Program-made: the position numbers and the translations under genes
Source of the DNA: an uncultured Lachnospiraceae bacterium
Lineage (GTDB): Bacteria > Bacillota > Clostridia > Lachnospirales > Lachnospiraceae
Assembly: GCA_910584845.1 (NCBI GenBank)
Contig: CAJUDH010000011.1
Span: 1-64,000, forward strand
Length of the DNA: 64,000 nucleotides
Direction of reading: 5' to 3'
Shown: positions 25,937 through 35,321 of the stretch, piece by piece
How the letters are laid out: each line of letters opens with the position of its first letter
Position numbering within the stretch: the stretch's first letter is position 1
Notes under the pieces: generated by a model
Database searches by the model: none
The model's input: only the letters and a program-made list of their open reading frames with translations
What the model was told of the DNA's origin: nothing

Positions 25937-26061
25937 AAGTTTACCGCCCCCTTCTTTTAAAATATGCTTCCCGCCCTTTTTATTAAACTTCAAAAAACTC
26001 ACATCTGATGTTTATAGGATAGAGTATATCATATTTTTTCCAGAAAGACTTTAATGATTCC

Positions 26062-26075
26062 TTAGGTAAACCTAA
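26062..26075. promoter_or_regulatory. Palindrome TTAGGT-AA-ACCTAA, possible DtxR/MntR-type operator
   Basis: A 6-2-6 perfect inverted repeat 126 bases upstream of the transglycosylase start. It looks like half of the DtxR/IdeR/SirR-type consensus (TTAGGTTAGCCTAA). On the minus strand TATACT lies about 35 bases downstream and could be the -10 box of this gene. The regulator identity is a guess. Confidence 0.35.
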
Positions 26076-26171
26076 ACGTTTTCTGACAATTATAACAATA
26101 ATCTTACGACAATGCACCTTATGTCCATTTTAAACCGCTTCCGGAACCAAAATGGCTATTTTACTTGAAAA

Positions 26172-26699
26172 TCACCGGTATTCTTCCATCCACACGGCTT
26201 TCCCCTCCTTTAAAGACCGTTTCACGTCAAGGATCCGCTGGTTTTCCGACCCGCGGAATTTTAGGCGCAGATTTTTTAGCCCGGCAATAAATTTCCCGTC
26301 CACGATTACGTCAATCAGGGGGATCAGCTCCCTGGAAACCGGATAATCCGGCAACATCTTTTTCAATATGTCTGTTTCAAAATCATATCCGGTAAAGCAC
26401 CAGACCGATTTTTCCGGAAACCTCCTGCGCACTTCACGGACAAAGGGAAACAGCCCCTCCTGGTTCGCCGGCTCCAAAGGCTCCCCTCCCAGTAAAGTAA
26501 GGCCGACAATGTAATCCGGCGCCAACATATGAAAAATCCCTTGCTGCACTTCTTTTGTGAACGGTTCCCCATAAGAAAAATCCCAGGCCTCGGAATTAAA
26601 ACATCCTTTACAATGGTGGGTGCACCCACTGACGAACAAAGACACCCTCACCCCAGGTCCGTTAGCCACATCCGTTGGCTTGATTGCAGCATAATTCAT
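26172..26699 (-). CDS. nrdG: Anaerobic ribonucleotide reductase activating protein
   Basis: A 175-residue radical-SAM enzyme that installs the glycyl radical on NrdD. The 4Fe-4S site is CTHHCKGC (Cys26, Cys30, Cys33), with NGPGVRVSLFVSG before it and LTLLGGEPLEPANQ after it, as in NrdG. The ATG at 26699 follows AAAGGGGCAAATCCT; the longer upstream frame is not needed. It lies 61 bases after nrdD in the same operon. Confidence 0.95.
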   Translation of the reverse strand: MNYAAIKPTDVANGPGVRVSLFVSGCTHHCKGCFNSEAWDFSYGEPFTKEVQQGIFHMLAPDYIVGLTLLGGEPLEPANQEGLFPFVREVRRRFPEKSVWCFTGYDFETDILKKMLPDYPVSRELIPLIDVIVDGKFIAGLKNLRLKFRGSENQRILDVKRSLKEGKAVWMEEYR

Positions 26700-26760
26700 A
26701 GGATTTGCCCCTTTCCGGCCGCCTTGTAACAGGCGGCACTTTTTCCGGTTCAATATATTT

Positions 26761-28887
26761 TTATAAATGCAGCACCCGGCTTTTTATTTCCCGGGTCTTT
26801 CCGTCATTCCAAAAATTCTCGCCTAAATACCCGCATGTCCTGCGGGTCACGTTCATGCGCCGATGGTCCTTATTGTGGCACTGGGGGCACTCCCACTCCA
26901 TATCCCCGTTTATCAGGATCTCCCCGTCATAGCCACAGACGTGGCAATAGTCTGATTTTGTATTAAATTCCGCATACTGGATATGGCCATAAATATACCG
27001 GACCATGGTTTCCAGAGCTTCCAGGTTATTGGCCATATTGGGGATTTCCACATAGGAAATGGCCCCTCCGGTGGAAATATCCTGAAATTCGCTTTCAAAT
27101 AAAAATTTATCAAAGGCATTAACCTTTTCCCTCACGTCGATATGATACGAATTGGTATAATACCCCTTGTCGGTAACGTTTTCGATCCTCCCGTATTTTT
27201 CCCGGTCTATGCGGGCAAAACGGTAGCATAAAGATTCTGCCGGCGTCCCATAGAGGCTAAACCCCAAGCCAGATTCCGCCCTCCATCGGTCTACTGCTTC
27301 TTTCATATGCCTCATAACCTGAAGGGCGAAACATTTCCCTTCCGGCGACGTATGGCTGACCCCTTTCACCAGATAAGTCATTTCATAAACGCCTATGTAC
27401 CCCAAAGACAACGTAGAATATCCGCCTTTTAAGTAAGGGTCAATGGCCTGCCCTTTCTCAAGCCTCGCGATGGCCCCATATTGCCAGTGGATCGGGCTCA
27501 CGTCTGACAGCGTCCCCAGCAAAGCCTTATGGCGGCACATCAGCGCTTCCCGGCAAAGCTCCAGGCGCCCGTTTAGCAGTTCCCAAAATTTCCCTTCGTC
27601 CCTTCGGGCCAGTATTCCGATCTGCGGCAAATTGATGCTCACCACGCCCTGGTTGAAGCGCCCTTCCCATTTGTACCGGCCGTCCCTGCCTTTCCAGGGT
27701 GACAAAAAAGAACGGCATCCCATACAGCTAAACACATTGCCCTCGTAATTTTCCCGCATTTTCTTGGCAGAGATATAATCCGGGTACATCCGTTTGGCCG
27801 AACACTGCACCGCCAAACGGGTTACCGGGTCATACTCCCCCCCTTTCAGGCAATTGCACTCGTCCAGCACATATACCAATTTGGGGAATGCCGGCGTAAC
27901 GTAGACGCCCTGCTCGTTTTTAATCCCCTGGATCCGCTGGTTCAAAATTTCCCGGATTATTTTTACGTTTTCTTCTACATACGCATCCTCCGGGTCAATT
28001 TCCAGGAACAATGTCACAAAAGGCGCCTGCCCGTTGGTCGTCATCAATGTGTTGATCTGGTACTGGATCGTCTGCACCCCGGACCGAAGCTCGTCTTGCA
28101 GGCGGATTTCAACCACCCTTTCCAGCTCCGCCTCCCCGATTTTCCCGGAAAACTCGCTTTTTAGCTCCCTTTCGTACTTTAAGCGGCTCCTGCGCAGGTA
28201 TTTTGCCAGATGTTTTACCGCCACGGATTGGCCGCCATATTGATTGCTGGCCACGGAAGCGATGATCTGGGTCGTCACGATACAGGCCACCTGAAAGCTT
28301 TTGGGCGGCTCGATCAGTTTCCCGTTCATCACAATCCCATGGTCCAACATATTTTCCAGGTCAATCAGGCAACAGTTAAAAATCGGCTGGATAAAATAAT
28401 CTGCGTCATGAAAATGCAGTACCCCGTCCTCATGGGCCAATGCAATATTCTCCGGCAACAGCAGACGCCTGGTCACATCCCGGGACACTTCCCCGGCTAT
28501 ATAGTCCCGCTGGATGGAAGCCAGCCTAGGGTTTTTGTTCGAATTTTCCTCTGCCACTTCTTTGTTCTCATTGCGGATCAATTTTAAAATAGACTCGTCC
28601 GTGGTGTTGGATTTGCGCAAAAGCGCACGTTGATAGCGGTAAATCATGTATTTTTTGGCCAACGCATATTTATTATGCTTTACCAGCTGCTCCTCGATCA
28701 TGTCCTGGATGGCCTCCACGGCCATCACGTCCCCCGCCTCTTCTTCCACATGGCGGATGATCCCTTCTATCCTTCCGGCACTGGCCCGCTCGCCGGCTTC
28801 CACTACTGCGTTGGCCTTTTGGATGGCTATACGGATCTTTTCCGCGTCATAGGGGACAATCCTCCCGTCCCTTTTCTGCACTTTCAT
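26761..28887 (-). CDS. nrdD: Anaerobic ribonucleoside-triphosphate reductase
   Basis: A 708-residue class III reductase that makes dNTPs without oxygen. An N-terminal ATP-cone (KVQKRDGRIVPYDAEKIRIA) covers about residues 1-90 and gives allosteric control. The C-terminus has a zinc site (CHVCG...CPQC) and the glycyl-radical motif RTCGYLG with Gly686. The active-site Cys region is NVFSCMGCRSFLSP. A strong GGAGGAGGG precedes the ATG. The gene starts only 25 bases after the ABC exporter gene, so both are probably in one transcript. I saw no clear NrdR box. It identifies the organism as able to grow anaerobically. Confidence 0.96.
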   Translation of the reverse strand: MKVQKRDGRIVPYDAEKIRIAIQKANAVVEAGERASAGRIEGIIRHVEEEAGDVMAVEAIQDMIEEQLVKHNKYALAKKYMIYRYQRALLRKSNTTDESILKLIRNENKEVAEENSNKNPRLASIQRDYIAGEVSRDVTRRLLLPENIALAHEDGVLHFHDADYFIQPIFNCCLIDLENMLDHGIVMNGKLIEPPKSFQVACIVTTQIIASVASNQYGGQSVAVKHLAKYLRRSRLKYERELKSEFSGKIGEAELERVVEIRLQDELRSGVQTIQYQINTLMTTNGQAPFVTLFLEIDPEDAYVEENVKIIREILNQRIQGIKNEQGVYVTPAFPKLVYVLDECNCLKGGEYDPVTRLAVQCSAKRMYPDYISAKKMRENYEGNVFSCMGCRSFLSPWKGRDGRYKWEGRFNQGVVSINLPQIGILARRDEGKFWELLNGRLELCREALMCRHKALLGTLSDVSPIHWQYGAIARLEKGQAIDPYLKGGYSTLSLGYIGVYEMTYLVKGVSHTSPEGKCFALQVMRHMKEAVDRWRAESGLGFSLYGTPAESLCYRFARIDREKYGRIENVTDKGYYTNSYHIDVREKVNAFDKFLFESEFQDISTGGAISYVEIPNMANNLEALETMVRYIYGHIQYAEFNTKSDYCHVCGYDGEILINGDMEWECPQCHNKDHRRMNVTRRTCGYLGENFWNDGKTREIKSRVLHL

Positions 28888-28912
28888 CCCATCCCTCCTC
28901 CAAGCATCCTAC

Positions 28913-30664
28913 TTAATTGGCAAACTGGCTATTATACAAATCCGCATAAAAACCGCCTTTGTCCAACAAGGCTCCATGGGTCCCCTGTTCAATGATATGC
29001 CCGTCTTTCATCACCAAAATCACGTCTGCCTCCCGGATGGTAGATAAACGGTGGGCCACAATAAAGCTGGTCCGCCCCTCCATCATAGAAGCAAAAGCTT
29101 TCTGAATCCGGATTTCCGTGCGGGTGTCAATGGAAGACGTGGCTTCATCCAGAATCAGCATAGGCGGCAGGCAAAGCATGACCCGGGCAATGCACAAAAG
29201 CTGCTTCTGCCCTTGGGACAAATTGCCCCCGTCTTCGGAAATCACCGTATCGTACCCCTGGGGCATACGGCGGATAAAGCTGTGGGCATGGGCCTTTTTC
29301 GCAGCCTCTATGATTTCTTCCATGGTCGCGCCGGGTTTTCCATAGGCGATATTTTCCCGGATCGTCCCGGACTTAAGCCAGGTTTCCTGAAGGACCATCC
29401 CATAATTTTCCCGCAGGCTTCTGCGCGACATGCGCCGGATATCACAGCCGGAGACCCGGATCACGCCTTTGTCCACATCATAGAAACGCATAAGCAGGTT
29501 AATTACCGTAGTCTTGCCGCATCCGGTGGGCCCTACGATAGCCACCCTCTGCCCCGGCTTTACCTGAAGGTCCAGATGTTCGATCAAAGGCGTAGCCGGA
29601 TTATAGGAGAAAGAAACGTTTTCCAGGCCCACGCTGCCGTCCACTTTTTTCATCTCTACCGCATCCGGGGCCTCGGCTGGTATGGGGGGCTCGTCAATCA
29701 GTTCAAATACCCTGGCGGCACAGGACAGGGCATTCTGCAGTTCGGTAACTACCCCGGATATTTCGTTAAAAGGCTTGGTATACTGATTGGCATAGCTAAG
29801 GAACACCGAAAGCTGCCCTACGCTTAGGAGGCCCCGGATGCCGGCATAGGCCCCTGCTATCCCCACGCTGGCATAAACCATGCTGTTTACAAACCGTGTG
29901 GCAGGGTTGGTGATGGAAGAAAAGAAAATCGCCCTTAAGCTACAGGCCTGGAGCCGTTTATTGATTTCCCCGAACCGCTGCCGGGCTTCCTGCTCGTACC
30001 CAAAAGCCTGTACTACCTTCTGGCTGCCTACCATTTCATCTACCAGGGAAGTAAGCTCCCCCCTGGTTTGGGATTGAAGCCGGAACATGGCATAGGTCTT
30101 TTTGGCAATGTAGCTGGCTACGAACAGGGACAGGGGCGTTACCACCACCACCACCGCCGTAATCAGCGGATTCACTACCAGCATAAACCCCAATGTGCCT
30201 AAAATCGTCAATACGCCGGTAAACAATTGGGTAAACCCCATGAGGAGCCCCTCGGAAAACTGGTCAATGTCGGCGATAATCCGGCTGATCAGATCCCCGT
30301 AAGGGTGGGAATCCACATAAGAGAGGGGCAAAACCTCCAAATGGTTGAAAGCCCTCGTGCGGATGTCTTTCACCACATGGTAGGTAATCCGGTTGTTAAT
30401 ATGGTTCATCATCCACTGGGCCAGGGCCGTAATAAAAACGACCAGGCCAATCCGCCTTAAAATTGCCAACAGCCCGGCAAAGTCCACCTTCCCCGGCCCT
30501 AAAATCAAATCCACCGCCCTCCCCACAAGGATTGGGGCATAGAGGGTAGTGGCAACGGTCAAAGCCGCCAGCAGCAAAGACAGCCACACCAGCCACCGGT
30601 AAACGCCGATATAGTTGAGGATCCGGATCAAAGTAGATTTATGTTTCTTTAACGGTGCCCCCAT
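28913..30664 (-). CDS. Heterodimeric ABC exporter, subunit with canonical Walker B
   Basis: A 583-residue half-transporter with six N-terminal helices (about 20-310) and a nucleotide-binding domain. Walker A is GPTGCGKTT and Walker B LILDEATSSID keeps the catalytic Glu, but the signature is LSQGQ instead of LSGGQ. Start ATG at 30664, one base after the stop of its partner, with AGGAGGTGCAGTGAG upstream. This division of good and degenerate motifs is what BmrCD/TM287-288-type exporters show. Substrates of such exporters are drugs, lipids or peptides; none can be inferred here. Confidence 0.93.
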   Translation of the reverse strand: MGAPLKKHKSTLIRILNYIGVYRWLVWLSLLLAALTVATTLYAPILVGRAVDLILGPGKVDFAGLLAILRRIGLVVFITALAQWMMNHINNRITYHVVKDIRTRAFNHLEVLPLSYVDSHPYGDLISRIIADIDQFSEGLLMGFTQLFTGVLTILGTLGFMLVVNPLITAVVVVVTPLSLFVASYIAKKTYAMFRLQSQTRGELTSLVDEMVGSQKVVQAFGYEQEARQRFGEINKRLQACSLRAIFFSSITNPATRFVNSMVYASVGIAGAYAGIRGLLSVGQLSVFLSYANQYTKPFNEISGVVTELQNALSCAARVFELIDEPPIPAEAPDAVEMKKVDGSVGLENVSFSYNPATPLIEHLDLQVKPGQRVAIVGPTGCGKTTVINLLMRFYDVDKGVIRVSGCDIRRMSRRSLRENYGMVLQETWLKSGTIRENIAYGKPGATMEEIIEAAKKAHAHSFIRRMPQGYDTVISEDGGNLSQGQKQLLCIARVMLCLPPMLILDEATSSIDTRTEIRIQKAFASMMEGRTSFIVAHRLSTIREADVILVMKDGHIIEQGTHGALLDKGGFYADLYNSQFAN

Positions 30665-30665
30665 C

Positions 30666-32435
30666 TCACTGCACCTCCTCTTCCGATAATTGGGACAGGC
30701 ATATTTCCCGGTAAACCTGGCAATCGGCCAGCAATTCTTTATGGGTTCCGCACCCTACCAGGTGCCCGTCGTCCATCACCAGGATTTGGTCTGCGTTTTT
30801 AATGGTAGTGGCCCTTTGAGACACGATAAACACTGTCATACCGCCCGTCCCTTCCTGGATGGCTTTCCTTAGTTTTGCGTCCGTGGCAAAATCCAGCGCG
30901 GACGCGCTGTCATCCATAATTAAAATCTCTGGCCGTTTTACCAGGGCCCTGGCAATGGTCAGGCGCTGGCGCTGGCCTCCGGAAAGGTTTTTCCCGTTCT
31001 GTTCTATGGAAAGCCCCAGCCCTTCTTTTTTCCCGTCCACAAACTCCCTGGCCTGGGCCATGTCCAAAGCCTGGTAAATTTCCTCGTCTGTGGCGTCCTT
31101 TTTCCCCCAACGCATATTTTCCCGCAAAGTCCCTTTGAACAGGACCGGCTTTTGGGGCACTATGCCGACTTTGCGCCGCAGTTCCTGCAAGGGATACTCC
31201 CGCACGTCTTTCCCGTCCACCAGCACGGCCCCTTCCCGCACGTCATAAAAACGGGGGATCAGGTTCATCAAAGAAGATTTCCCTGACCCGGTGCCCCCAA
31301 TCACCCCGATGGCTTGCCCTTTTTTTACCACAAAATCAATATGGGACAGGGCATCCCCACCCGCTTTTTTATAGGCAAAATCCACCTGGTTAAAACATAC
31401 TTTGGCCTCTGCCCTTTCTTGCGGCACCCCACGGCCCCCGCCCTGGCCATAGGCGCCGCCATATTCCGGTGAAAGCCCCGGATCCAGGATACTGGTTTTT
31501 TCTTCAAACACCGTACTGATCCGGTTAGCGCAAGCCAGGGCCTTTGATATGGAGACAATTAAATTGGCCATCTTGACCAGCTCTATCAGGATTTGGGACA
31601 TGTAGTTGACCAAGGCTACCGTCTCCCCTTGGGTGATAATGCCCTGGTCCACCTGATTTCCGGATATCCAGACCACGGCGACAATGGCCAAATTCACAAT
31701 AACGTAAGTAATGGGGTTCATCAAAGCGGAAATCTTACCGACAAAAATCTGGAACTGCACCAGTAAACCGTTGGACTGGTCAAACCGGCGGACCTCATCC
31801 TGCTGCCGGTTAAAGGCGCGGACCACACGGGCGCCGGTAAGGTTCTCCCTGGTGGCCAGGGTCACCTGGTCCAGCTGCCGCTGTACTTTTTTATATAGGG
31901 GCATACTCCAAGCCATAATGCCAAACACCACCACACTCAGCGCCGGAATGGCCACCACGAACACCATAGCTGACTTTACGTCCACGGTAAAAGCCATAAC
32001 CATTGCGCCGAACACGATAAACGGCGAGCGCAGCAACAAGCGCAAAGCCAGGTTAAGCCCCGACTGGACCTGGTTTACGTCACTGGTCATCCGGGTAATC
32101 AAAGTGGCTGTCCCCACCGTATCCTGTTCACTATAAGAAAGGCCCATGATATGGGCAAACAAATCATCCCGTAAAGCGGTGCTAAACCCTACGGCTGCCT
32201 TTGCGGCAAAGTATTGGGCCGTCAGGGAACAGGTCAGGCCGATGACCCCCAAAAACACCAGCAGCCCTCCCATTTTTAGGATGTAGGAAACATCCTGGTT
32301 TTGTATGCCCACGTCAATGATCTGCGCCATGACCAGTGGCACAAACAGCTCAAAACTTGCTTCCAGCATTTTAAACAGGGGCCCCAGCACGCTCTCCAGC
32401 TTATAATCTTTTAAATATTTTACCAGTTTTTTCAT
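30666..32435 (-). CDS. Heterodimeric ABC exporter, subunit with degenerate Walker B
   Basis: A 589-residue half-transporter with six N-terminal helices and a nucleotide-binding domain. Walker A is GGTGSGKSS and the signature is canonical LSGGQRQR, but Walker B reads LIMDDSASALD, with Asp in place of the catalytic Glu. It pairs with the following gene to make one active and one degenerate ATP site. The adjacent ATGs at 32438 and 32435 share GAGGGG upstream; the second has better spacing. A Gly-rich insert (GGAYGQGGGRGVPQERAE) lies just before the nucleotide-binding domain, at about 335-355. Confidence 0.93.
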   Translation of the reverse strand: MKKLVKYLKDYKLESVLGPLFKMLEASFELFVPLVMAQIIDVGIQNQDVSYILKMGGLLVFLGVIGLTCSLTAQYFAAKAAVGFSTALRDDLFAHIMGLSYSEQDTVGTATLITRMTSDVNQVQSGLNLALRLLLRSPFIVFGAMVMAFTVDVKSAMVFVVAIPALSVVVFGIMAWSMPLYKKVQRQLDQVTLATRENLTGARVVRAFNRQQDEVRRFDQSNGLLVQFQIFVGKISALMNPITYVIVNLAIVAVVWISGNQVDQGIITQGETVALVNYMSQILIELVKMANLIVSISKALACANRISTVFEEKTSILDPGLSPEYGGAYGQGGGRGVPQERAEAKVCFNQVDFAYKKAGGDALSHIDFVVKKGQAIGVIGGTGSGKSSLMNLIPRFYDVREGAVLVDGKDVREYPLQELRRKVGIVPQKPVLFKGTLRENMRWGKKDATDEEIYQALDMAQAREFVDGKKEGLGLSIEQNGKNLSGGQRQRLTIARALVKRPEILIMDDSASALDFATDAKLRKAIQEGTGGMTVFIVSQRATTIKNADQILVMDDGHLVGCGTHKELLADCQVYREICLSQLSEEEVQ

Positions 32436-32552
32436 CATTCCCCTCTTTCTGACGTACCTCATCCGTCATCCAGGATGGTCCGCAAAACGCCTTTTCCAAA
32501 CCTCCTTGGCGGCTTGCTGCGATTTTAATCCCGCATACAAAACCCTTGGCAA

Positions 32553-32582
32553 ATTATAACATATCCGGCCTCTTCCCTACAA
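32553..32582 (-). promoter_or_regulatory. Candidate promoter of the ABC exporter/nrdDG operon
   Basis: On the minus strand TTGTAG (32582-32577) and TATAAT (32558-32553) are 18 bases apart, about 120 bases before the first start codon. A separate TATAAT at 32624-32629 on the plus strand probably belongs to the divergent YihY gene, without a good -35. Confidence 0.5.
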
Positions 32583-32687
32583 GCCCTTTTTCTTTGCTTG
32601 CTATTTTCCCCCATTCATGCTACTATAATCCCAATAAAAGCAAAAAGGGCTGCGGCTGCGGGGCACCGCCGCCGCAAGGGGTTATTT

Positions 32688-33494
32688 ATGGCTGGTTTTA
32701 TCTATGACTGCATACACATAGGGCGTAAGTATACAAAAGACGAAATTACCGTATATGCGGCGCAGGCATCCTTTTTTATTGTGCTGGCTTTTTTCCCGTT
32801 CACCATGCTGCTTTTGACTTTAATCCAGTTTATCCCTTCCGTAAACAAGTCCGATTTATTGATCATCCTGATTAACCTTTTTCCAGAAATGCTGCATTCC
32901 CTGGTCATTGGCATCGTAGATGACCTGTACCTTAAATCCCCCGGGACCATGCTGTCTGTCACCGCCCTGACCGCCCTTTGGTCAGCGGCCCGGGGGATGA
33001 TGGGGATTGAACGGGGCCTGAACCGGGTCTATGGCTTCACGGAAAAGCGCAATTATATCGTCCGCCGGCTGGTCTGCGCGGGGTATACCCTGCTGTTTAT
33101 TATCGTGTGCGTTATATCCCTTGCCTTGCTGGTATTTGGCAATTCCCTCCAAAACCTATTTATACGTTTTTTCCCGGTGGTCGGAAATATCGTGCGGCAC
33201 ATTATCAGTTTCCGCACCTTGCTTTCCATGGCCCTGTTTTTATTTGCCTTTGTGCTCCTCTATACCATTGTCCCGGAGAAAAAGCAAGACCCCTGGCAGC
33301 AGCTGCCTGGGGCTATCTTTGCAGCCATCGGCTGGCTGCTGTTTTCCTATGGTTTTTCCTTTTATTTTACCAACTTCAGCCACTATTCCTATATGTATGG
33401 AAGCCTGGCTGCCGTAGTCCTGTTAATGTTATGGCTGTATTTCTGCATCTGTATCCTATTTATCGGCGCAGAAATCAACGAGTATTTAAGGTAG
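32688..33494 (+). CDS. YihY/BrkB-family membrane protein
   Basis: A 268-residue inner-membrane protein with about six hydrophobic helices. Family marks are the N-terminal DEITVYAAQASFFIVLAFFP, the WSAARGMMGIERGLNRVYG segment after the second helix, and the C-terminal SLAAVVLLMLWLYFCICILF with GAEINEY. Members were once called RNase BN; the true role is unclear. The ATG at 32688 follows AAGGGGTTATTT. It is divergent from the ABC exporter and converges with the Nudix gene, overlapping it by 9 bases. Confidence 0.93.
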   Translation: MAGFIYDCIHIGRKYTKDEITVYAAQASFFIVLAFFPFTMLLLTLIQFIPSVNKSDLLIILINLFPEMLHSLVIGIVDDLYLKSPGTMLSVTALTALWSAARGMMGIERGLNRVYGFTEKRNYIVRRLVCAGYTLLFIIVCVISLALLVFGNSLQNLFIRFFPVVGNIVRHIISFRTLLSMALFLFAFVLLYTIVPEKKQDPWQQLPGAIFAAIGWLLFSYGFSFYFTNFSHYSYMYGSLAAVVLLMLWLYFCICILFIGAEINEYLR

Positions 33495-33983
33495 CCACTT
33501 CCCTCCCCTTTTCTCCATAGGCTGCCCGTCCAGCGCCGCATAAACCAGGGTGCCGTTGCCGTCATAAACCAGTTTCAAAGAGAAAAAATCCTCCCGCTCT
33601 TCCAACAGGCGGAAAAATATTTTGTCCCCTTCCCACAAGTTCAGCTTCCCCACATCCCTTTTATCCACCCATTCCAATTCGCCTTCGTCACAGGCAGTAG
33701 GCCGGCCGGAAAACCTGTCCGCCGTAAACAGCGACATATATTCCGTAACCCCGCCTCCGGATACGAAAGTCACGACCCCCCGGTACCGGAAGGAATCCAG
33801 GCGGTAGCCGGTTTCCTCCCGCACTTCCCGCAGCAGGCACTCCTCCGGGCTTTCGTCCGCCTCAAAATGCCCACCCACCCCAATCCATTTATCTTTGTTT
33901 ATATCCTGCTCTTTGGCCGTCCGGTGAAGCATCAGGTACTTCCCATCCTTCTCCAGATAGCATAATGTGCTCAACCGAACCAT
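33486..33983 (-). CDS. Nudix hydrolase, MutT/8-oxo-dGTP diphosphatase type
   Basis: A 165-residue pyrophosphohydrolase. The Nudix box is complete: G-x5-E-x7-REVREETGY beginning at GGHFEADESPEE, with the core REVREETG. It starts LSTLCYLEKDGKYLMLHR, as in the 8-oxo-dGTP diphosphatases of Firmicutes, so nucleotide-pool cleaning is the likely role. It is the last gene of the luxS cluster, 5 bases after the PIN-like gene, with GGGAAATAAAAGGG before the ATG. Confidence 0.92.
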   Translation of the reverse strand: MVRLSTLCYLEKDGKYLMLHRTAKEQDINKDKWIGVGGHFEADESPEECLLREVREETGYRLDSFRYRGVVTFVSGGGVTEYMSLFTADRFSGRPTACDEGELEWVDKRDVGKLNLWEGDKIFFRLLEEREDFFSLKLVYDGNGTLVYAALDGQPMEKRGGKWLP

Positions 33984-33988
33984 CCCTT

Positions 33989-34555
33989 TTATTTCCCTTT
34001 CTTGTTCTTCAGCAGCGGCTTAATCTTCTTGTACAGCTTCCCTGCCTTTTCACTGCCATAATTTTTCACCAAAGCGTTATTGACTTCCTGTTTGGTTTTA
34101 CATTGGGTAATATACTCCAGTATTGCCTTCCAGTCTTTCTCCTCCGGTATGGCCATCTGCAGCTTTTCCTCCAGCCCCCCGGGCTTCCCCTCTTCTTTTG
34201 GGGCCCCGGCAGAAATCATTTCGATAAGCCTAAGGTGCCTTCCTTTCCAAAACTCCAAAAGCACTTCATACCCCAAGTCTTTGCTGACAATATAAAAGTT
34301 CCCGCCTTCCGCCTTAGCCATCAAATATCCCAAATATGTGGCCAATTGAAAGTCCAGCGCATTTTTCTTCCCCGTTGTAATTTTCTTAAATTCAATGGAG
34401 GCGCTGCACTCTTGCAGCATCTGGTGCAGGTCAAAGCTCATTTTATCTGCATTCTCACTGTAAAAAATAATCACCCGGCCACGGCTGTCCAGGTTTTCGA
34501 TCCCATCCAGGCCGTTTTCCCCCGTATTTTCATAATCAATCAAATAATAAGTCAT
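33989..34555 (-). CDS. PIN/NYN-like domain protein, possible ribonuclease
   Basis: A 188-residue protein with the acidic start TYYLIDYENTGENGL (Asp7, Glu9, Asn10), the DxEN pattern of PIN/NYN nuclease folds, and a second acidic region at ALDFQLATYLGYL followed by FYIVSKDLGYEVL. The last 60 residues are basic and helical (EYITQCKTKQEVNNALVKNY), possibly RNA- or protein-binding. The ATG at 34555 overlaps the stop of the phosphoesterase gene (ATGA). RNase activity is inferred from the fold only. Confidence 0.75.
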   Translation of the reverse strand: MTYYLIDYENTGENGLDGIENLDSRGRVIIFYSENADKMSFDLHQMLQECSASIEFKKITTGKKNALDFQLATYLGYLMAKAEGGNFYIVSKDLGYEVLLEFWKGRHLRLIEMISAGAPKEEGKPGGLEEKLQMAIPEEKDWKAILEYITQCKTKQEVNNALVKNYGSEKAGKLYKKIKPLLKNKKGK

Positions 34556-35301
34556 TCCGTCCCTTTCCCTTTTCCGGCAAAAATACCCTGCCAAAAACCG
34601 GCAGGCCCCTCTTCACAGGCCACAGACTCTAAATAGAATCCGTCCCCCTCTATTGCCATTGCTGTCAACTTCCCTTTAAATACACATCCGGTGTCAATAC
34701 AAATAATCCCTGTCCTTGGCATCCTTTTCTTTACCCTGTAATCCAGCAGTATTGCCTCCCCTCCCCTCCCGTCCATATATACCGGGTCATGGAGGGGCGT
34801 ATGGCCAACGATCGCCAGTTTCCCCTGATAATGGTTGGACATCAGGGCCATCCTGTCCCATAAGAATGTTTCCCTGTCATTCTCTTCCAAGTTTTCGGAA
34901 ACCAGCCCCGCATGCACGCATCGAAAATTGCCCTCTTCCACATAAAACTGCGTGTTTTTTTCAAACCACCCTTTATGGGGCTTAACCCTGTCACCGTGGC
35001 CTTTAAAAGATTTTATGGTTTCCCTGCCGCCGTTTTCATACCACAAAGGAAGCGCCTCTTTATCTTCGATGCAGGACAGCAGCATCTGCTCATGGTTCCC
35101 CCGGACAAGGATACACCGGTCCCCCATTTTTAGCTTCCGCCTTCGAAAAAAATCAAATACTTCATAAGATTGCTTCCCCCGGTCCATCAAGTCGCCCAAA
35201 CTGATTAAGCGGTCCTTCGCTTCCCGGAATTCCATCTTTTTTAACAGTTCTTTGAGTTCCCTGAAACAGCCATGGATATCCCCTACAATAATCGTCCGCA
35301 T
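34552..35301 (-). CDS. Metallophosphoesterase of the Ser/Thr phosphatase (PrpE/ApaH-like) family
   Basis: A 249-residue calcineurin-like enzyme with all metal-binding motifs: GDIHGCFREL, GDLMDRG, RGNHEQML, and a later GHTP and DTGCVF. Related proteins hydrolyse phosphoproteins or Ap4A. The ATG at 35301 follows GGGGGTGAGT. It is translationally coupled to the PIN-like gene and 20 bases after the sigma-like gene. Together with the Nudix gene this makes a cluster of nucleotide and RNA-related hydrolases. Confidence 0.9.
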   Translation of the reverse strand: MRTIIVGDIHGCFRELKELLKKMEFREAKDRLISLGDLMDRGKQSYEVFDFFRRRKLKMGDRCILVRGNHEQMLLSCIEDKEALPLWYENGGRETIKSFKGHGDRVKPHKGWFEKNTQFYVEEGNFRCVHAGLVSENLEENDRETFLWDRMALMSNHYQGKLAIVGHTPLHDPVYMDGRGGEAILLDYRVKKRMPRTGIICIDTGCVFKGKLTAMAIEGDGFYLESVACEEGPAGFWQGIFAGKGKGTE

Positions 35302-35321
35302 ACTCACCCCCGGCTAGGCCG

